This document shows, piece by piece, positions 9,095-17,738 of a stretch of DNA of 64,000 bases. How positions within the stretch are numbered: the stretch's first letter is position 1; every line of letters starts with the position of its first letter. The notes under the pieces are model-generated. The model worked only from the letters and a program-made list of their open reading frames with translations, ran no database searches and was not told the origin of the DNA. The stretch spans positions 1 through 64,000 of the forward strand of contig NZ_JAUZQD010000010.1 of assembly GCF_030709675.1 (NCBI RefSeq), read 5' to 3'. The stretch comes from Symbioplanes lichenis. Lineage in GTDB: Bacteria > Actinomycetota > Actinomycetes > Mycobacteriales > Micromonosporaceae. Both the position numbers and the translations under genes were made by a program.

Positions 9095-9181
9095 TTGTCA
9101 ACCGGCGGTGCAGGCGACGCGGTTGAGCTTGACCGGGCTTTTGTCAAGCGGCGGTGCAGGCGACGCCGTTGAGCTTGACCG
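9095..9181. repeat. 46-bp tandem duplication of the GH5-CBM2 gene 3' end
   Basis: Bases 9141-9181 contain the last codons and stop of the cellulase gene (minus strand). An almost identical copy lies at 9095-9135, just beyond the stop, with only a few mismatches. A further short fragment of the unit (TTGTCAACCGGG) sits at about 9079-9090. The copy preserves the VKLN-VACTA coding sense. Confidence 0.9.
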
Positions 9182-10724
9182 TGGCCGGGGCGGTGGCGGG
9201 GCCGGTGGCCGTGAAGCCGACGGTCACCGCCGAGCCGGGCGCCAGGGCGGTGCCGGTCGCCGTGACGGTGGTGCCGGACTGGGCGACGGTGGCGTTCCAG
9301 CCGTTCGACAGCGTCACGCCGCTGGGCCAGGTCCAGGTGGCCGCGGCCGGGCTCACCGCGGCCGAGCCGGTGTTGGTCACGGTCAGGGTGCCCTGGAAGC
9401 CGCCGTTCCAGGCGTTGTCCTGCCGGTACGCCGTCGTGCACGCGCCCGCCGGGGGAGTGCCCGGATCGGTGCCGCCGCCCGAGCCCACCGGCGGGATCAG
9501 GTAGGGCTGGATGATGGCCTGCTTCGCGGTGTTGACCGTGGTCCAGTCGTCGTTGGCGATGCCGCCGGTGTCGCCGGAGTTGGGGTTCCACGACCAGTAA
9601 GTGAACGACATCCCGGTCGCCCCGGTGCCCGTGTAGGCGAGCAGGCTCTGCAACCACACCCGGTCGACGTCGTTCTGCAACGTGGTGCCGAACTCACCGA
9701 TCATGATGGGCGCGATGTTCTGCTTGTAGAGGTAACCCCAGTACCGGTCCCAGATGGCGGGCATGTTCGCCGGGTACGCCGGATCGTCGAACCAGGCCTG
9801 GTGGTAGACCGAGGTGGCGTACTCGTGGGGGGAGTAGACGAGCCGGTTCGCCACGCTGAGGCGTACGGGGAACTGTCCTGCCTGGGAAAGGTTGCCGCCC
9901 CACCACCCGCAGTCCTCGTCGTTGCTGGGGTCGTTGTCCCAGACGTTGGAGAGGCCCCCGCTCGGGCAGCTGACGCCCTCGACGAAGATGAGCCAGTTGG
10001 GCTGGACCGCGAGAATGGCGTTGCCGGCGCGCTCGGCCGCCAGCCGCCAGTCGCGGGCGGTGTCGCCGCAGCCCCAGCACGATCCCGTGGCGGCCGGGTT
10101 GGTGCCCTCGGCGTGCGGCTCGTTGTGCAGGTCGGCGCCGATCACGGTGGGATTGCCGGCATAGCGGCGCGCCAGCGCCTGCCAGTTGGCGATCCAGGTC
10201 GATTCCGGTACGCCCGCCGTGTACCACAACGCCGTCTGCCCGGCCGCCGTCGGGCGGTGCCGGTCCAGGATGATCCGCATGCCCTTGCTTCCGGCGTACG
10301 CGACCACCTTGTCGAGAATCTGCAACGGCGACAGCCCCACGAGGTCCGGGTTGACGTAGTCGTTGACGCCGGTCGCGGTCGCCCCCGCCTTGAGCGCGTC
10401 GTCGGAGAAGGGCACCCGCAGCGTGTTGTAGCCGAGCCGCGCCATCGTGTCCAGCTGCGACCGCCACGGGTTGTTCGCCCACAGCCCGTGGAACGTCTTG
10501 TTGTCGGTCTCCATGCCGAACCAGTTGATGCCGGTCAGCCGCACGGTGGCGCCGGTGCTGTCGAGGATCTGATTGCCGCTGGTGTGCAGGTAGCCGGTGC
10601 CGGTGCCGACGGCGGGGGCCGCGGCCGCGGGCGTCGCGCCGACGGCGGCGAGCAGGCAGCCGGCGGCGGTCACGAGGGCGGCGGTGGCGGCCGCCAAGGT
10701 TGATCGGAAGCGCGGATAAGACAC
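9144..10724 (-). CDS. Secreted GH5 endoglucanase with C-terminal CBM2
   Basis: A 526-aa secreted cellulase. Signal peptide about 1-37 (ending AAAA-P), then a GH5 TIM barrel with acid/base E202 in DLHNEPH and nucleophile E344 in MIGEFGT. A Gly/Pro linker near 420 leads to a family 2 cellulose-binding module over the last 100 residues, with the typical NAWNGGFQG, NGWNATVAQSG and VKLNGVAC elements and paired cysteines. GTG start with GGAG 8-9 bp upstream. A CebR-like box lies 36 bp upstream of the start. Confidence 0.93.
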   Translation of the reverse strand: MSYPRFRSTLAAATAALVTAAGCLLAAVGATPAAAAPAVGTGTGYLHTSGNQILDSTGATVRLTGINWFGMETDNKTFHGLWANNPWRSQLDTMARLGYNTLRVPFSDDALKAGATATGVNDYVNPDLVGLSPLQILDKVVAYAGSKGMRIILDRHRPTAAGQTALWYTAGVPESTWIANWQALARRYAGNPTVIGADLHNEPHAEGTNPAATGSCWGCGDTARDWRLAAERAGNAILAVQPNWLIFVEGVSCPSGGLSNVWDNDPSNDEDCGWWGGNLSQAGQFPVRLSVANRLVYSPHEYATSVYHQAWFDDPAYPANMPAIWDRYWGYLYKQNIAPIMIGEFGTTLQNDVDRVWLQSLLAYTGTGATGMSFTYWSWNPNSGDTGGIANDDWTTVNTAKQAIIQPYLIPPVGSGGGTDPGTPPAGACTTAYRQDNAWNGGFQGTLTVTNTGSAAVSPAAATWTWPSGVTLSNGWNATVAQSGTTVTATGTALAPGSAVTVGFTATGPATAPATVKLNGVACTAA

Positions 10725-10760
10725 GGGACGACTCCGTTCGTCGATGTGTCAGGGACGTTA

Positions 10761-10774
10761 CGGGAGCGCTCCCA
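10761..10774. promoter_or_regulatory. CebR-type operator (one mismatch)
   Basis: CGGGAGCGCTCCCA differs from the CebR consensus only at the first base. It lies upstream of the GH5-CBM2 gene on the minus strand, in the expected promoter position. Confidence 0.85.
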
Positions 10775-10814
10775 CGCATTCAAGAACGTAAATAGCTTCC
10801 TGCTCGAGCAGCCC

Positions 10815-11052
10815 TCAGCGGGCGGGCCAGACCGCCAGGTCGCCGCCGGGGAGGCTCACGACCAGCAGGCCGCCCGGCCCGGTCGCGGTCCAGGATGATC
10901 CGCTCAGGACTGTAGGCCAGCGTGGCCGGGCCGGCGATGCTCACGTGGCCCCCGTCGCCGAGCAGCAGGCCGAACGCGAAGTCCACCTCGACGCGCGTGA
11001 CGGTGAGCCCCGAGAACGGCAACGTCCAGCGGTCCTCCGAGGCTTCAGCCAC
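10815..11052 (-). pseudogene. DUF6188-like gene with internal deletion and frameshift
   Basis: The N-terminal part (GTG at 11052) reads RWTLPFSGLTVTRVEVDFAF and VSIAGPATLAYSPE, resembling small actinobacterial DUF6188 proteins. After about residue 50 the frame turns to low-complexity arginine/proline text. In another frame the bases just downstream read SSWTATGPGGLLVVSLPGG, DLAVW and a stop at 10815-10817, which looks like the end of the same family. About 40 central residues and the frame are therefore missing. The GTG overlaps the end of the upstream DUF389 gene, indicating a former operon. The family name is moderately sure; the broken state is directly visible. Confidence 0.65.
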
Positions 11053-11974
11053 GCCGCTGCGCCTTCTTCCAGACAGCCTGCTGCACCAGAAGCGTGAGAA
11101 CCCCGGCCAGCACGATCGCCGCCGCGTTGATGAGCAGCTGGAGGGCCGAGCCCAACGCTTCCTCGCGTACCCCGTAGGCCAGGGCGACCGCCGCGTTGGC
11201 TGCCGCCGGGATCGTGGTGACCGAGATGAGGACGCCGACCAGGGTGCCCGCCTTGGCCGACGTCAGCGACAGGATGCCCGCGACCCCGCCCAGGAAGCCG
11301 ATGACCCAGGACAGGGCGTCCGGGCGCCAGATGAAGTCGGTCAGGGGACGGTCGTCGAGCAGCATCGACTTGTCGACCAGGCCGGCCGCGGTCAGCAGCC
11401 AGACGGCGGCGACGGTCAGGAGCATGCCGATCGGGAAGCCGGCGCCGAGGGCGAGCGCGGAGCGGCGTACCAGCTGGGCTTTGCGTTGCACGAGGCCGAC
11501 GCAGAGCGCGGCGAGCGGGCCGAACTCGGGGCCGACGACCATCGAGCCGACGATGAGGATGGGCTGGTCGAGGAGCACGCCGACGGCCGCGATGATCATG
11601 GCGACGGTCATGAAGGCCAGGAAGGAGGCCGACAGCGCGGTCTCCTCGCCGGTCTGGTGCTCGATCTCGTGCCAGACGACGGCGTCGACGCCCAGGCCGG
11701 GGACGCGCTTCTCGGCCCGGTCGGCGGCGGCGGACATGGTGGTGTCGACGCGTTCCATGACGATGGCGCCGTCACGGTCGAGGCCGAGCCCGCGCAGCTG
11801 GTCGAGGACGGCGCTGGCCCCCTCGCGGACCACGTCGAACTCGATCAGGTCGCCCGGCGGGGACAGGGCCGCGCCGGGCAGCACGACGACATGCGTGACG
11901 GCGTCGTCGGCCTTCAGCAGCTCCAGGACCCGCGCGGACACCGGGGCGGGCGCGATCGCCCGGACGTGCAGCAT
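11045..11974 (-). CDS. DUF389 membrane protein
   Basis: A 309-aa protein with a soluble N-terminal part (about 1-105, alpha/beta) followed by six or so hydrophobic segments. It contains the DUF389 core signatures AMIIAAVGVLLDQPILIVGSM and VVGPEFGPL. Function unknown; related proteins are proposed to be membrane transport or stress proteins. Starts with ATG at 11974, 13 bp after the stop of the TPP enzyme gene on the same strand, so it may share its transcript. Its end overlaps the start of the broken DUF6188-like gene. Confidence 0.85.
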   Translation of the reverse strand: MLHVRAIAPAPVSARVLELLKADDAVTHVVVLPGAALSPPGDLIEFDVVREGASAVLDQLRGLGLDRDGAIVMERVDTTMSAAADRAEKRVPGLGVDAVVWHEIEHQTGEETALSASFLAFMTVAMIIAAVGVLLDQPILIVGSMVVGPEFGPLAALCVGLVQRKAQLVRRSALALGAGFPIGMLLTVAAVWLLTAAGLVDKSMLLDDRPLTDFIWRPDALSWVIGFLGGVAGILSLTSAKAGTLVGVLISVTTIPAAANAAVALAYGVREEALGSALQLLINAAAIVLAGVLTLLVQQAVWKKAQRRG

Positions 11975-11987
11975 GGCCGCACAATAC

Positions 11988-13781
11988 CTACCGGGGGTCG
12001 TCGAAGCCCTCGTCGGCGCGCTCGCGGCGGAGGTGGGCCTCGGCGCGCCGGGCGAGCTGCCCCTTCTCGGCGGCCAGCCCGGCGTACATGGCCTTCACCT
12101 GCTTGTAGGGGCGGCCCGGCGGCAGCAGCGGCACGGCCGGGTCGACCTCCGCCTCGATGAGCACCGGCCGGTCGGCGCGGAGGGCCTCGTCCCAGGCGGC
12201 GTCCAGCTCCTCCGGCGACGTGACGCGCAAGCCGCGCAGGCCGAGGAGCTCGGCATACTTGGCGTACGGGACATCGGGCAGCTGTTGCGACGTCGCGAAG
12301 CGCGGCTCGCCCTCCGCCTCGCGCTGCTCCCAGCTGACCTCGGCCAGGTCACGGTTGTCGAGCACGCACACCACGAACCGCGGATCCGCCCAGTCGCGCC
12401 ATCGGGCCGCCACGGTCACCAGCTCCGCCAGCCCGGTCATCTGCATCGCGCCGTCGCCGGTCAGCACGATCTGCGGGCGGTCCGGGGCGGCGAGCTTGGC
12501 GGCGATCCCGTACGGCAGCCCGCAGCCCATCGACGCGAGCGTGCTCGACAGGTGGGCGGGGACGCCGGCCGGCAGGCGCAGATGCCGGGCGTACCAGTAG
12601 ACGACCGACCCGACGTCGACCGCGACCTGCGCGTCGGCGCTCAGCCGCCCGCTCAGCGAGCGCACCACGTGCTGTGGGTTCAAGGGCTCGGCCGGCGCGG
12701 CGGCGCGGCGGGTGGAGACCTCTTCCCAGGTACGCACCCAGCCCTCCACCTGCTCCCGCCACGCGCTGTTGTCCCGGGGCTTCACCGCGCCCAGCAGCGC
12801 CCGCACAGTCTCCGTGGCGTCGCCGACCAGCGGCACCTCCACGGGATAGCGGATGCCCAGCTGGCGCCCGTCGATGTCGATCTGCACCGCCCGGGCCTGC
12901 CCCGGCACCGGATAGAACTCCGTCCACGGGTCGTTGGTGCCCACGAGCAGCAGGGTGTCGCAGTTCTGCAGCAGCTGGTTGCTCGCCGTGGTTCCCAGGT
13001 GCCCCATGACGCCGGTGTGGAACGGCAGGCCCTCGTCGAGCACGGGCTTGCCGAGCAGCGAGGCGGTCACCCCGGCCCCGAGCCGGTCGGCCAGCTCGGC
13101 GATCTCGCCCGCCGCCCCGTACGCCCCCTGGCCCACCATGATCGCGACCCGCTCGCCCGCCTCGAGCACCTCCGCGGCCGCGCGCACGTCCGCGTCGTGC
13201 GGCACCACCCGCGCCCGCCGCAGCCCCGGGCTGGTCACCATGACGCCGTGCTCCTGGGCCGTGGGGTCCGGGGCCGGCATCGTCTGCACGTCGTGCGGCA
13301 GGATCAGGCACGTGGGGCTGCGGGTGGCGAGCGCCGTCCGAAAGGCCCGGTCGATCAGCATCGGCAGCTGCTCCGCGGTGTGCGCCGTCTGCACGAACTG
13401 CGCGCACACGTCGCCGAAGAGCCGCCCGAGATCGATCTCCTGCTGATAGGCGCTGCCCAGCACGGTCGACGCCTGCTGCCCGACGATCGCCACGACCGGC
13501 TTGGAGTCGAGCTTGGCGTCGTAGAGCCCGTTGAGCAGGTGCACCGCGCCCGGGCCCTGGGTCGACAGGCACACCCCGGCGTCCCCGGTGTACTTGGCGT
13601 GGGCGACGGCCATGAACGCGGCCGCCTCCTCGTGCCGCGCCTGCACGAACGCCGGCTTCCCGGCCCGCCGCAACGCGCCCATCACCCCGTCGATGCCGTC
13701 GCCGGAGTAGCCGAAGACCCGCGGCACACCCCACTCGGCCAGCCGCTCGACCAGCAGATCGGAAACCGTACGCTCACCCAT
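11988..13781 (-). CDS. Thiamine pyrophosphate-dependent enzyme (PoxB / pyruvate oxidase-like)
   Basis: A 597-aa enzyme with the three-domain TPP fold: N-terminal pyrimidine-binding domain with the catalytic glutamate in ARHEEAAAFMA, central domain (about 195-330), and C-terminal PP-binding domain with the GDGAMQMTG...N metal/TPP motif near 440. Resemblance is closest to pyruvate dehydrogenase (quinone)/pyruvate oxidase rather than anabolic acetolactate synthase. It would decarboxylate pyruvate or a similar 2-oxo acid. No small regulatory subunit is adjacent. The DUF389 gene follows closely on the same strand. Confidence 0.85.
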   Translation of the reverse strand: MGERTVSDLLVERLAEWGVPRVFGYSGDGIDGVMGALRRAGKPAFVQARHEEAAAFMAVAHAKYTGDAGVCLSTQGPGAVHLLNGLYDAKLDSKPVVAIVGQQASTVLGSAYQQEIDLGRLFGDVCAQFVQTAHTAEQLPMLIDRAFRTALATRSPTCLILPHDVQTMPAPDPTAQEHGVMVTSPGLRRARVVPHDADVRAAAEVLEAGERVAIMVGQGAYGAAGEIAELADRLGAGVTASLLGKPVLDEGLPFHTGVMGHLGTTASNQLLQNCDTLLLVGTNDPWTEFYPVPGQARAVQIDIDGRQLGIRYPVEVPLVGDATETVRALLGAVKPRDNSAWREQVEGWVRTWEEVSTRRAAAPAEPLNPQHVVRSLSGRLSADAQVAVDVGSVVYWYARHLRLPAGVPAHLSSTLASMGCGLPYGIAAKLAAPDRPQIVLTGDGAMQMTGLAELVTVAARWRDWADPRFVVCVLDNRDLAEVSWEQREAEGEPRFATSQQLPDVPYAKYAELLGLRGLRVTSPEELDAAWDEALRADRPVLIEAEVDPAVPLLPPGRPYKQVKAMYAGLAAEKGQLARRAEAHLRRERADEGFDDPR

Positions 13782-13878
13782 GGCCGTCGCTTGCCCGGTG
13801 GCGACCGCCTCAAACGACGCGGCCCGGCGGGGCCTGCCGCCGTCGTGAGGTGAAGCGGAACCCGGGTATGCGGGCCCG

Positions 13879-14997
13879 ATGAGACTGGACTTCCTTCGCC
13901 CTCTTTTCGACCAGCCGGGCCCCTGGGTGTCGGTCTACCTCGACGCCACGCGGGCCGGGGAGAACGCCGGCCACGAGGTGGAGCTGCGCTGGCGGGCCCT
14001 GCGGCAGAGCCTGATCGACCAGGGCGCCGACGAGGCCACGGTCGAGGCCGTGGCGGAGGCGATCGGCTCGCATCCGTACCGGCCGGGCCGCTACGGGCTC
14101 GCGGTCTTCGCCCGGGCCGGGGCGGTCGCCCGGCTGGAGACGCTGTCCGCGCCGCCGCCGTCCGACGTGGCGCACGTCGGCGCGCTGCCGCACGCCATGC
14201 CGCTGGTGGTGCAGCGCGGGGAGGAGGTCCCGTACGTGCGGGTGCTCGCCGACCGGACCGGCGGTGACCTGGACGCGATCGCCGCCGGCGGGGTGCCGCG
14301 GCACCGGCAGGTGACCGGCGGCGAGACGTTCCCTCTGCGCAAGGTGCACGCGGGCGGCTGGTCGGACCGGCGCTACGACCAGGCGGCCGAGGAGACGTGG
14401 AAACGCAACGCCGGCGCCGTGGCCACCGCGGCGGCCGAGCTGGCCGAGAGCATCGACGCCGAGGTCATCGTGGTGGGCGGTGACGTGCGGGCGGTGGAGA
14501 AGTTCGAGGGCGAGCTGCCCGGGCGCTGGCGGAGCCGGCTGGTGCGCACCGACGCGGGTTCGCGGCACGCCGGCGCCGACGAGGGCGCGCTCGACGACGT
14601 GACCGTGCAGGCGATCGCCGAGACGGCCGACCGGCACGTCCAGGAGGCGATCGACCGCTACCGGACGCAGCGCGGCGACGGCACGGCCGGCGCCGGGCTC
14701 ACCGACGTGGCGACCCGGTTGCAGCGCGGCCAGGTCGACACCGTGCTGCTCGCCGACGATCCGTCCTCGACGGACACGCTGTGGATCGACCCGGACGACG
14801 TCACGCTGGTCTCCGTCGACGACCACGTGCTGCGCGAGGCGGGGGTGCGCGACCCCCGGAAGGTACGCGCGGACGCCGCTCTCCTGCGCACGATCGCCGG
14901 CACCGGCGCCTCCCTCGTCCTGGTCGCCCCGGACGAGGTCGAGTTGGAGCACGGGATCGGCGCCGTGCTGCGCTACGCCGACGCCGGCTCCGCGTAG
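13879..14997 (+). CDS. BaeRF2-type (eRF1/Vms1-like) protein
   Basis: A 372-aa cytoplasmic protein of the bacterial archaeo-eukaryotic release factor group (BaeRF family 2). It opens WVSVYLDATRAGENAGHEVELRWR, seen at about 16-39, a feature of this group. A central RNase H-like part and a C-terminal domain (VLLADDPSS, then VRADAALLRTIAGTGASLV) resemble the L7Ae-like domain of peptide release factors. A role in rescue of stalled ribosomes has been proposed for the superfamily; it is not shown for this member. Its end overlaps the convergent sortase gene by 25 bp. Confidence 0.72.
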   Translation: MRLDFLRPLFDQPGPWVSVYLDATRAGENAGHEVELRWRALRQSLIDQGADEATVEAVAEAIGSHPYRPGRYGLAVFARAGAVARLETLSAPPPSDVAHVGALPHAMPLVVQRGEEVPYVRVLADRTGGDLDAIAAGGVPRHRQVTGGETFPLRKVHAGGWSDRRYDQAAEETWKRNAGAVATAAAELAESIDAEVIVVGGDVRAVEKFEGELPGRWRSRLVRTDAGSRHAGADEGALDDVTVQAIAETADRHVQEAIDRYRTQRGDGTAGAGLTDVATRLQRGQVDTVLLADDPSSTDTLWIDPDDVTLVSVDDHVLREAGVRDPRKVRADAALLRTIAGTGASLVLVAPDEVELEHGIGAVLRYADAGSA

Positions 14998-15587
14998 ACG
15001 ACCACGTTGTGGCTGTAGACGCCGTTGTGGAAGGTGCCGCCACAGGTGACCAGGGCCAGCCGGGGCGCGCCGCCCGCGGCGAAGAGGTCCGCGGGGAGCC
15101 GCTCTTTGGCGTAGCTGCGCCGGGCGACGGTCCGATAGGTGACCACGCGGTCGCCGGCGCGCACCTGAACGGTCGCGCCCAGGGGCAGGGTTTCCAGGCG
15201 GAAAAGGGCACCCGGCCCGTCCGCGGCCGTGTCGACGTGGCCGGCGACGACCACGGTGCCGCGCGGGGAGCCGGGGGTGGCCGAGCCGATCCACCAGCCG
15301 AGCCGGGCCGGGTTCTCCGGCACCACCAGGGCGCCGCCGGGCTCGACCCCGACGGCGTCCACCGGGGCGTCGACCTTCAGCGCGCCGATCGTCACCCGGG
15401 TCGGTGGCGCCCAGGGCTGGGGAGCGGCGTCCACCAAAGGCGCCGACGGGGACGCGACGGCGGCCACCGGCACCGAGCCCTCGTCCGCCGGCGGGCGCCC
15501 CGGCTGGAGCAGCAGCGCCACGCCGGCGACCGACGCCGACAGGCCGGCGGCCAGAGCCGCCCAGCCCGCCGTGCGACGCCGGGTCAT
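14973..15587 (-). CDS. Class F sortase
   Basis: A 204-aa membrane-anchored transpeptidase with an N-terminal hydrophobic helix (about 8-27), a proline-rich spacer and a sortase beta-barrel. Catalytic His117 is in VVVAGHVDT and Cys182 in VTCGG; the end NVVVYA matches the class E/F actinobacterial group. The ATG overlaps the stop of the upstream DUF4142 frame (ATGA), so the two form an operon. The partner has a C-terminal membrane helix and RRR tail like a sorted protein, but I see no LPxTG-like motif in it. Confidence 0.88.
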   Translation of the reverse strand: MTRRRTAGWAALAAGLSASVAGVALLLQPGRPPADEGSVPVAAVASPSAPLVDAAPQPWAPPTRVTIGALKVDAPVDAVGVEPGGALVVPENPARLGWWIGSATPGSPRGTVVVAGHVDTAADGPGALFRLETLPLGATVQVRAGDRVVTYRTVARRSYAKERLPADLFAAGGAPRLALVTCGGTFHNGVYSHNVVVYAEPASA

Positions 15588-16236
15588 GCCCGGACAGTCC
15601 GGCGCCGCATGAGCAGCACGGCCGCGGCCGCCAGGAGCAGGGCGCCGAGGGAGAACAGCCCGATCACGGGCGCCGTGAACGGGCGCGCGGCCGCCTCGCC
15701 GCCGGTGCCCGTACCGATGCTGCTGGGCACACCGAGCGAGCGCGCGGCGTCGTCGAGCAGCTCGTGGTGCGACGCGATGACGGGAGCGGCGTCGCGCGCG
15801 GCCTTCTGCGCCGCGTCGTCGCTGCCCTGCGAGATCTCCTTCTGACCCAGGGCCATGGCCTTCATGTGCGCGTCCATCTGGGTCGACACGAACAAGGCGT
15901 CGAAGTCGTCGCCGGACGCCCCCTCGTACCGCGTGGCCAGCGCCTGCTGCTCGGCGTTCGGCGCCGCGGCAGGTCGACGCCGAGCTGGTCGGCGGTCTGC
16001 CGGAGCGCCGCGTCCAGCTTGGTGTGGTCGGTCACGAAGCGGGCGCCCAGATCCTTGACGTCCTGGCTCTGCCCCTTCTGCTGCGCCACCTTGCCGCCGG
16101 CGATCTCGGCCAGGTTGGACTGGTGCGCCGCCCGCAGATAGGCGGCGTCCTGGTCGGAGGGTGCCGCCTGGGCCGCGGTGGCCGGGACGAGCAGCAAGCC
16201 GGCACAGCCCAGGGCAAGTGCGATTCTTCTCAACAT
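15584..16236 (-). pseudogene. DUF4142 protein with a one-base frameshift and C-terminal membrane anchor
   Basis: The first frame (ATG 16236) encodes a signal peptide and the DUF4142 start up to DQLGVDLP. It then continues as arginine-rich nonsense. The proper continuation, AAPNAEQQALATRYEGASGD, lies in the next frame and runs to a C-terminal membrane helix and an RRRTVRA tail ending at 15584. The switch is in a G/C run near 15963-15972: CTGCCGCGGCG where CTGCCGGCGGCG would restore the frame. This is either a true one-base deletion or a sequencing error. Coupled to the sortase gene by ATGA. DUF4142 is a ferritin-like secreted domain of unknown role. Confidence 0.8.
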
Positions 16237-16444
16237 GTCTCAGGTCCTCTCGAGTGCGGTCGAGGGGCCGAGTACCCGGCGCTTCCGGTCCCATGTGTCC
16301 GATCGACGCAAAGTTCGACGCAACTCGAAGCGGGTCGAGCCGACACAATAGTGAGGAAGCTCGCTTGACTCTCATCGCCGGACGTATCTAACCTCGTCAC
16401 CGTCCCGGACTGTCGATCTTTCCGGGCGGAAGGGGAGGCGACCT

Positions 16445-17731
16445 GTGGGCACGCCCGGATATCGGGACCACCCGGTCGCCGAATGGGACGCGGACGCCCC
16501 GGCCGACGCCGGCGAGGCCGAGGACTTCCTGTTCCAGTTTCACGCGGAGAACCCGGACACCGGCCCGGTCGGCCCCCGGCTGGCGGCGGTGCGGGCGGCG
16601 ATCGACGCCACGGGCACCTATGTGCACACGTCGGAGGAGCTGGCGTACGGGGCCAAGCTGGCCTGGCGCAACGCCAGCCGGTGCATCGGCCGGCTCTACT
16701 GGCGCAGCCTCGTGGTGCAGGACCGGCGCGACTGCCACTCGTCCCCCGACATCTACGCGGCGCTGGTCCGGCATCTGGAGATCGCGAGCGGCGCCGAGGC
16801 GCGGCCGGGTGGCCGGCACGCGCGCCGGGGCGGCGCCATCCGGCCGGTGATCAGCGTCTTCCCGCAGGCCGTGCCCGGCCGCCCCTACCCGCGGCTGTGG
16901 AACGACCAGCTCATCCGTTACGCCGGGCATCGCGCCTTCGACGGGGCGGTCGTCGGCGACCCGGCGCTGACCGGCTTCACCGCGGCCATGGAGGCGCGGG
17001 GCTGGAAGGGCGCGGGCACCCCGTTCGACGTGCTCCCGCTGGCGATCGAGACCCCCGACGAGGGCGTACGCCTCTACGACCTGCCGCCCAGCGCGGTGCT
17101 CGAGGTGCCCCTGGTCCACCCGGAGCACCCGTGGTTCGCCCGGCTCGGCCTCCGGTGGTACGCGGTGCCTGCCGTCAGCAACATGCGGCTGACGATCGGC
17201 GGCGTCCACTATCCCTTCGCCCCCTTCAACGGCTGGTACATGGGCACCGAGATCGGCGCGCGCAACCTCGCCGACAAGGACCGTTACAACCTGCTGCCCC
17301 TGATCGCCCAGCAGCTGGGCCTCGACACGAGCAGCGAGCGGACACTGTGGCGCGACCGGGCGCTCGTCGAGCTCAACCGGGCGGTGCTCCACTCCTACGA
17401 CATCGCCGGCGTCAAGATGACCGACCACCACACCGAGTCGGCGCGCTTCCTCGACCACGTCGCCCGCGAGCAGAAGGCCGGCCGGCTGGTGCCCGCCGAC
17501 TGGAGCTGGATCGTGCCGCCCATCTCCGGCGCCGCGACACCGGTCTTCCACCGCTACTTCCACGAGGCCGACCTCAAGCCCAACTTCTATCTGGACGAGG
17601 GCGCCCGGCTGCTCTCCCGCGGCATCGAGCCCGCGGCGCCCGTGGCCGCCGGATGCCCCTTTCACGGGGCCGACACCGGCGAACTGCCGTTGCCCTACCG
17701 GCCGGACCTCCACCGTGGAGACCCGGCCTGA
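16445..17731 (+). CDS. nos: Bacterial nitric oxide synthase (oxygenase domain)
   Basis: A 428-aa haem enzyme that converts L-arginine to citrulline and NO. The proximal haem ligand is C80 in KLAWRNASRCIGR. The arginine/pterin pocket is represented by VSNMRLTIGGVHYPFAPFNG and WYMGTEIGARN, and the C-terminal DHHTESARF and WSWIVPPISG stretches are typical. There is no reductase domain, as usual in bacteria. The protein ends with an extra tail of about 50 residues holding a GCPFH motif. GTG start preceded by GGAGGCGACCT. The next gene, convergent and 7 bp away, encodes a globin, pointing to local NO production and removal. Confidence 0.93.
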   Translation: MGTPGYRDHPVAEWDADAPADAGEAEDFLFQFHAENPDTGPVGPRLAAVRAAIDATGTYVHTSEELAYGAKLAWRNASRCIGRLYWRSLVVQDRRDCHSSPDIYAALVRHLEIASGAEARPGGRHARRGGAIRPVISVFPQAVPGRPYPRLWNDQLIRYAGHRAFDGAVVGDPALTGFTAAMEARGWKGAGTPFDVLPLAIETPDEGVRLYDLPPSAVLEVPLVHPEHPWFARLGLRWYAVPAVSNMRLTIGGVHYPFAPFNGWYMGTEIGARNLADKDRYNLLPLIAQQLGLDTSSERTLWRDRALVELNRAVLHSYDIAGVKMTDHHTESARFLDHVAREQKAGRLVPADWSWIVPPISGAATPVFHRYFHEADLKPNFYLDEGARLLSRGIEPAAPVAAGCPFHGADTGELPLPYRPDLHRGDPA

Positions 17732-17738
17732 GACGGGC

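Noticed and set aside
6423..9101. An 892-codon open frame on the minus strand
   Set aside because: Only its last 151 codons (Lrp) are protein-like; the rest is low-complexity Arg/Gly text lying under the exporter and SDR genes, caused by high GC.
10780..10814. C-terminal extension of the DUF6188-like frame
   Set aside because: Arginine-rich text after the frame loss; the family-like C-terminus is in another frame and ends at 10815.
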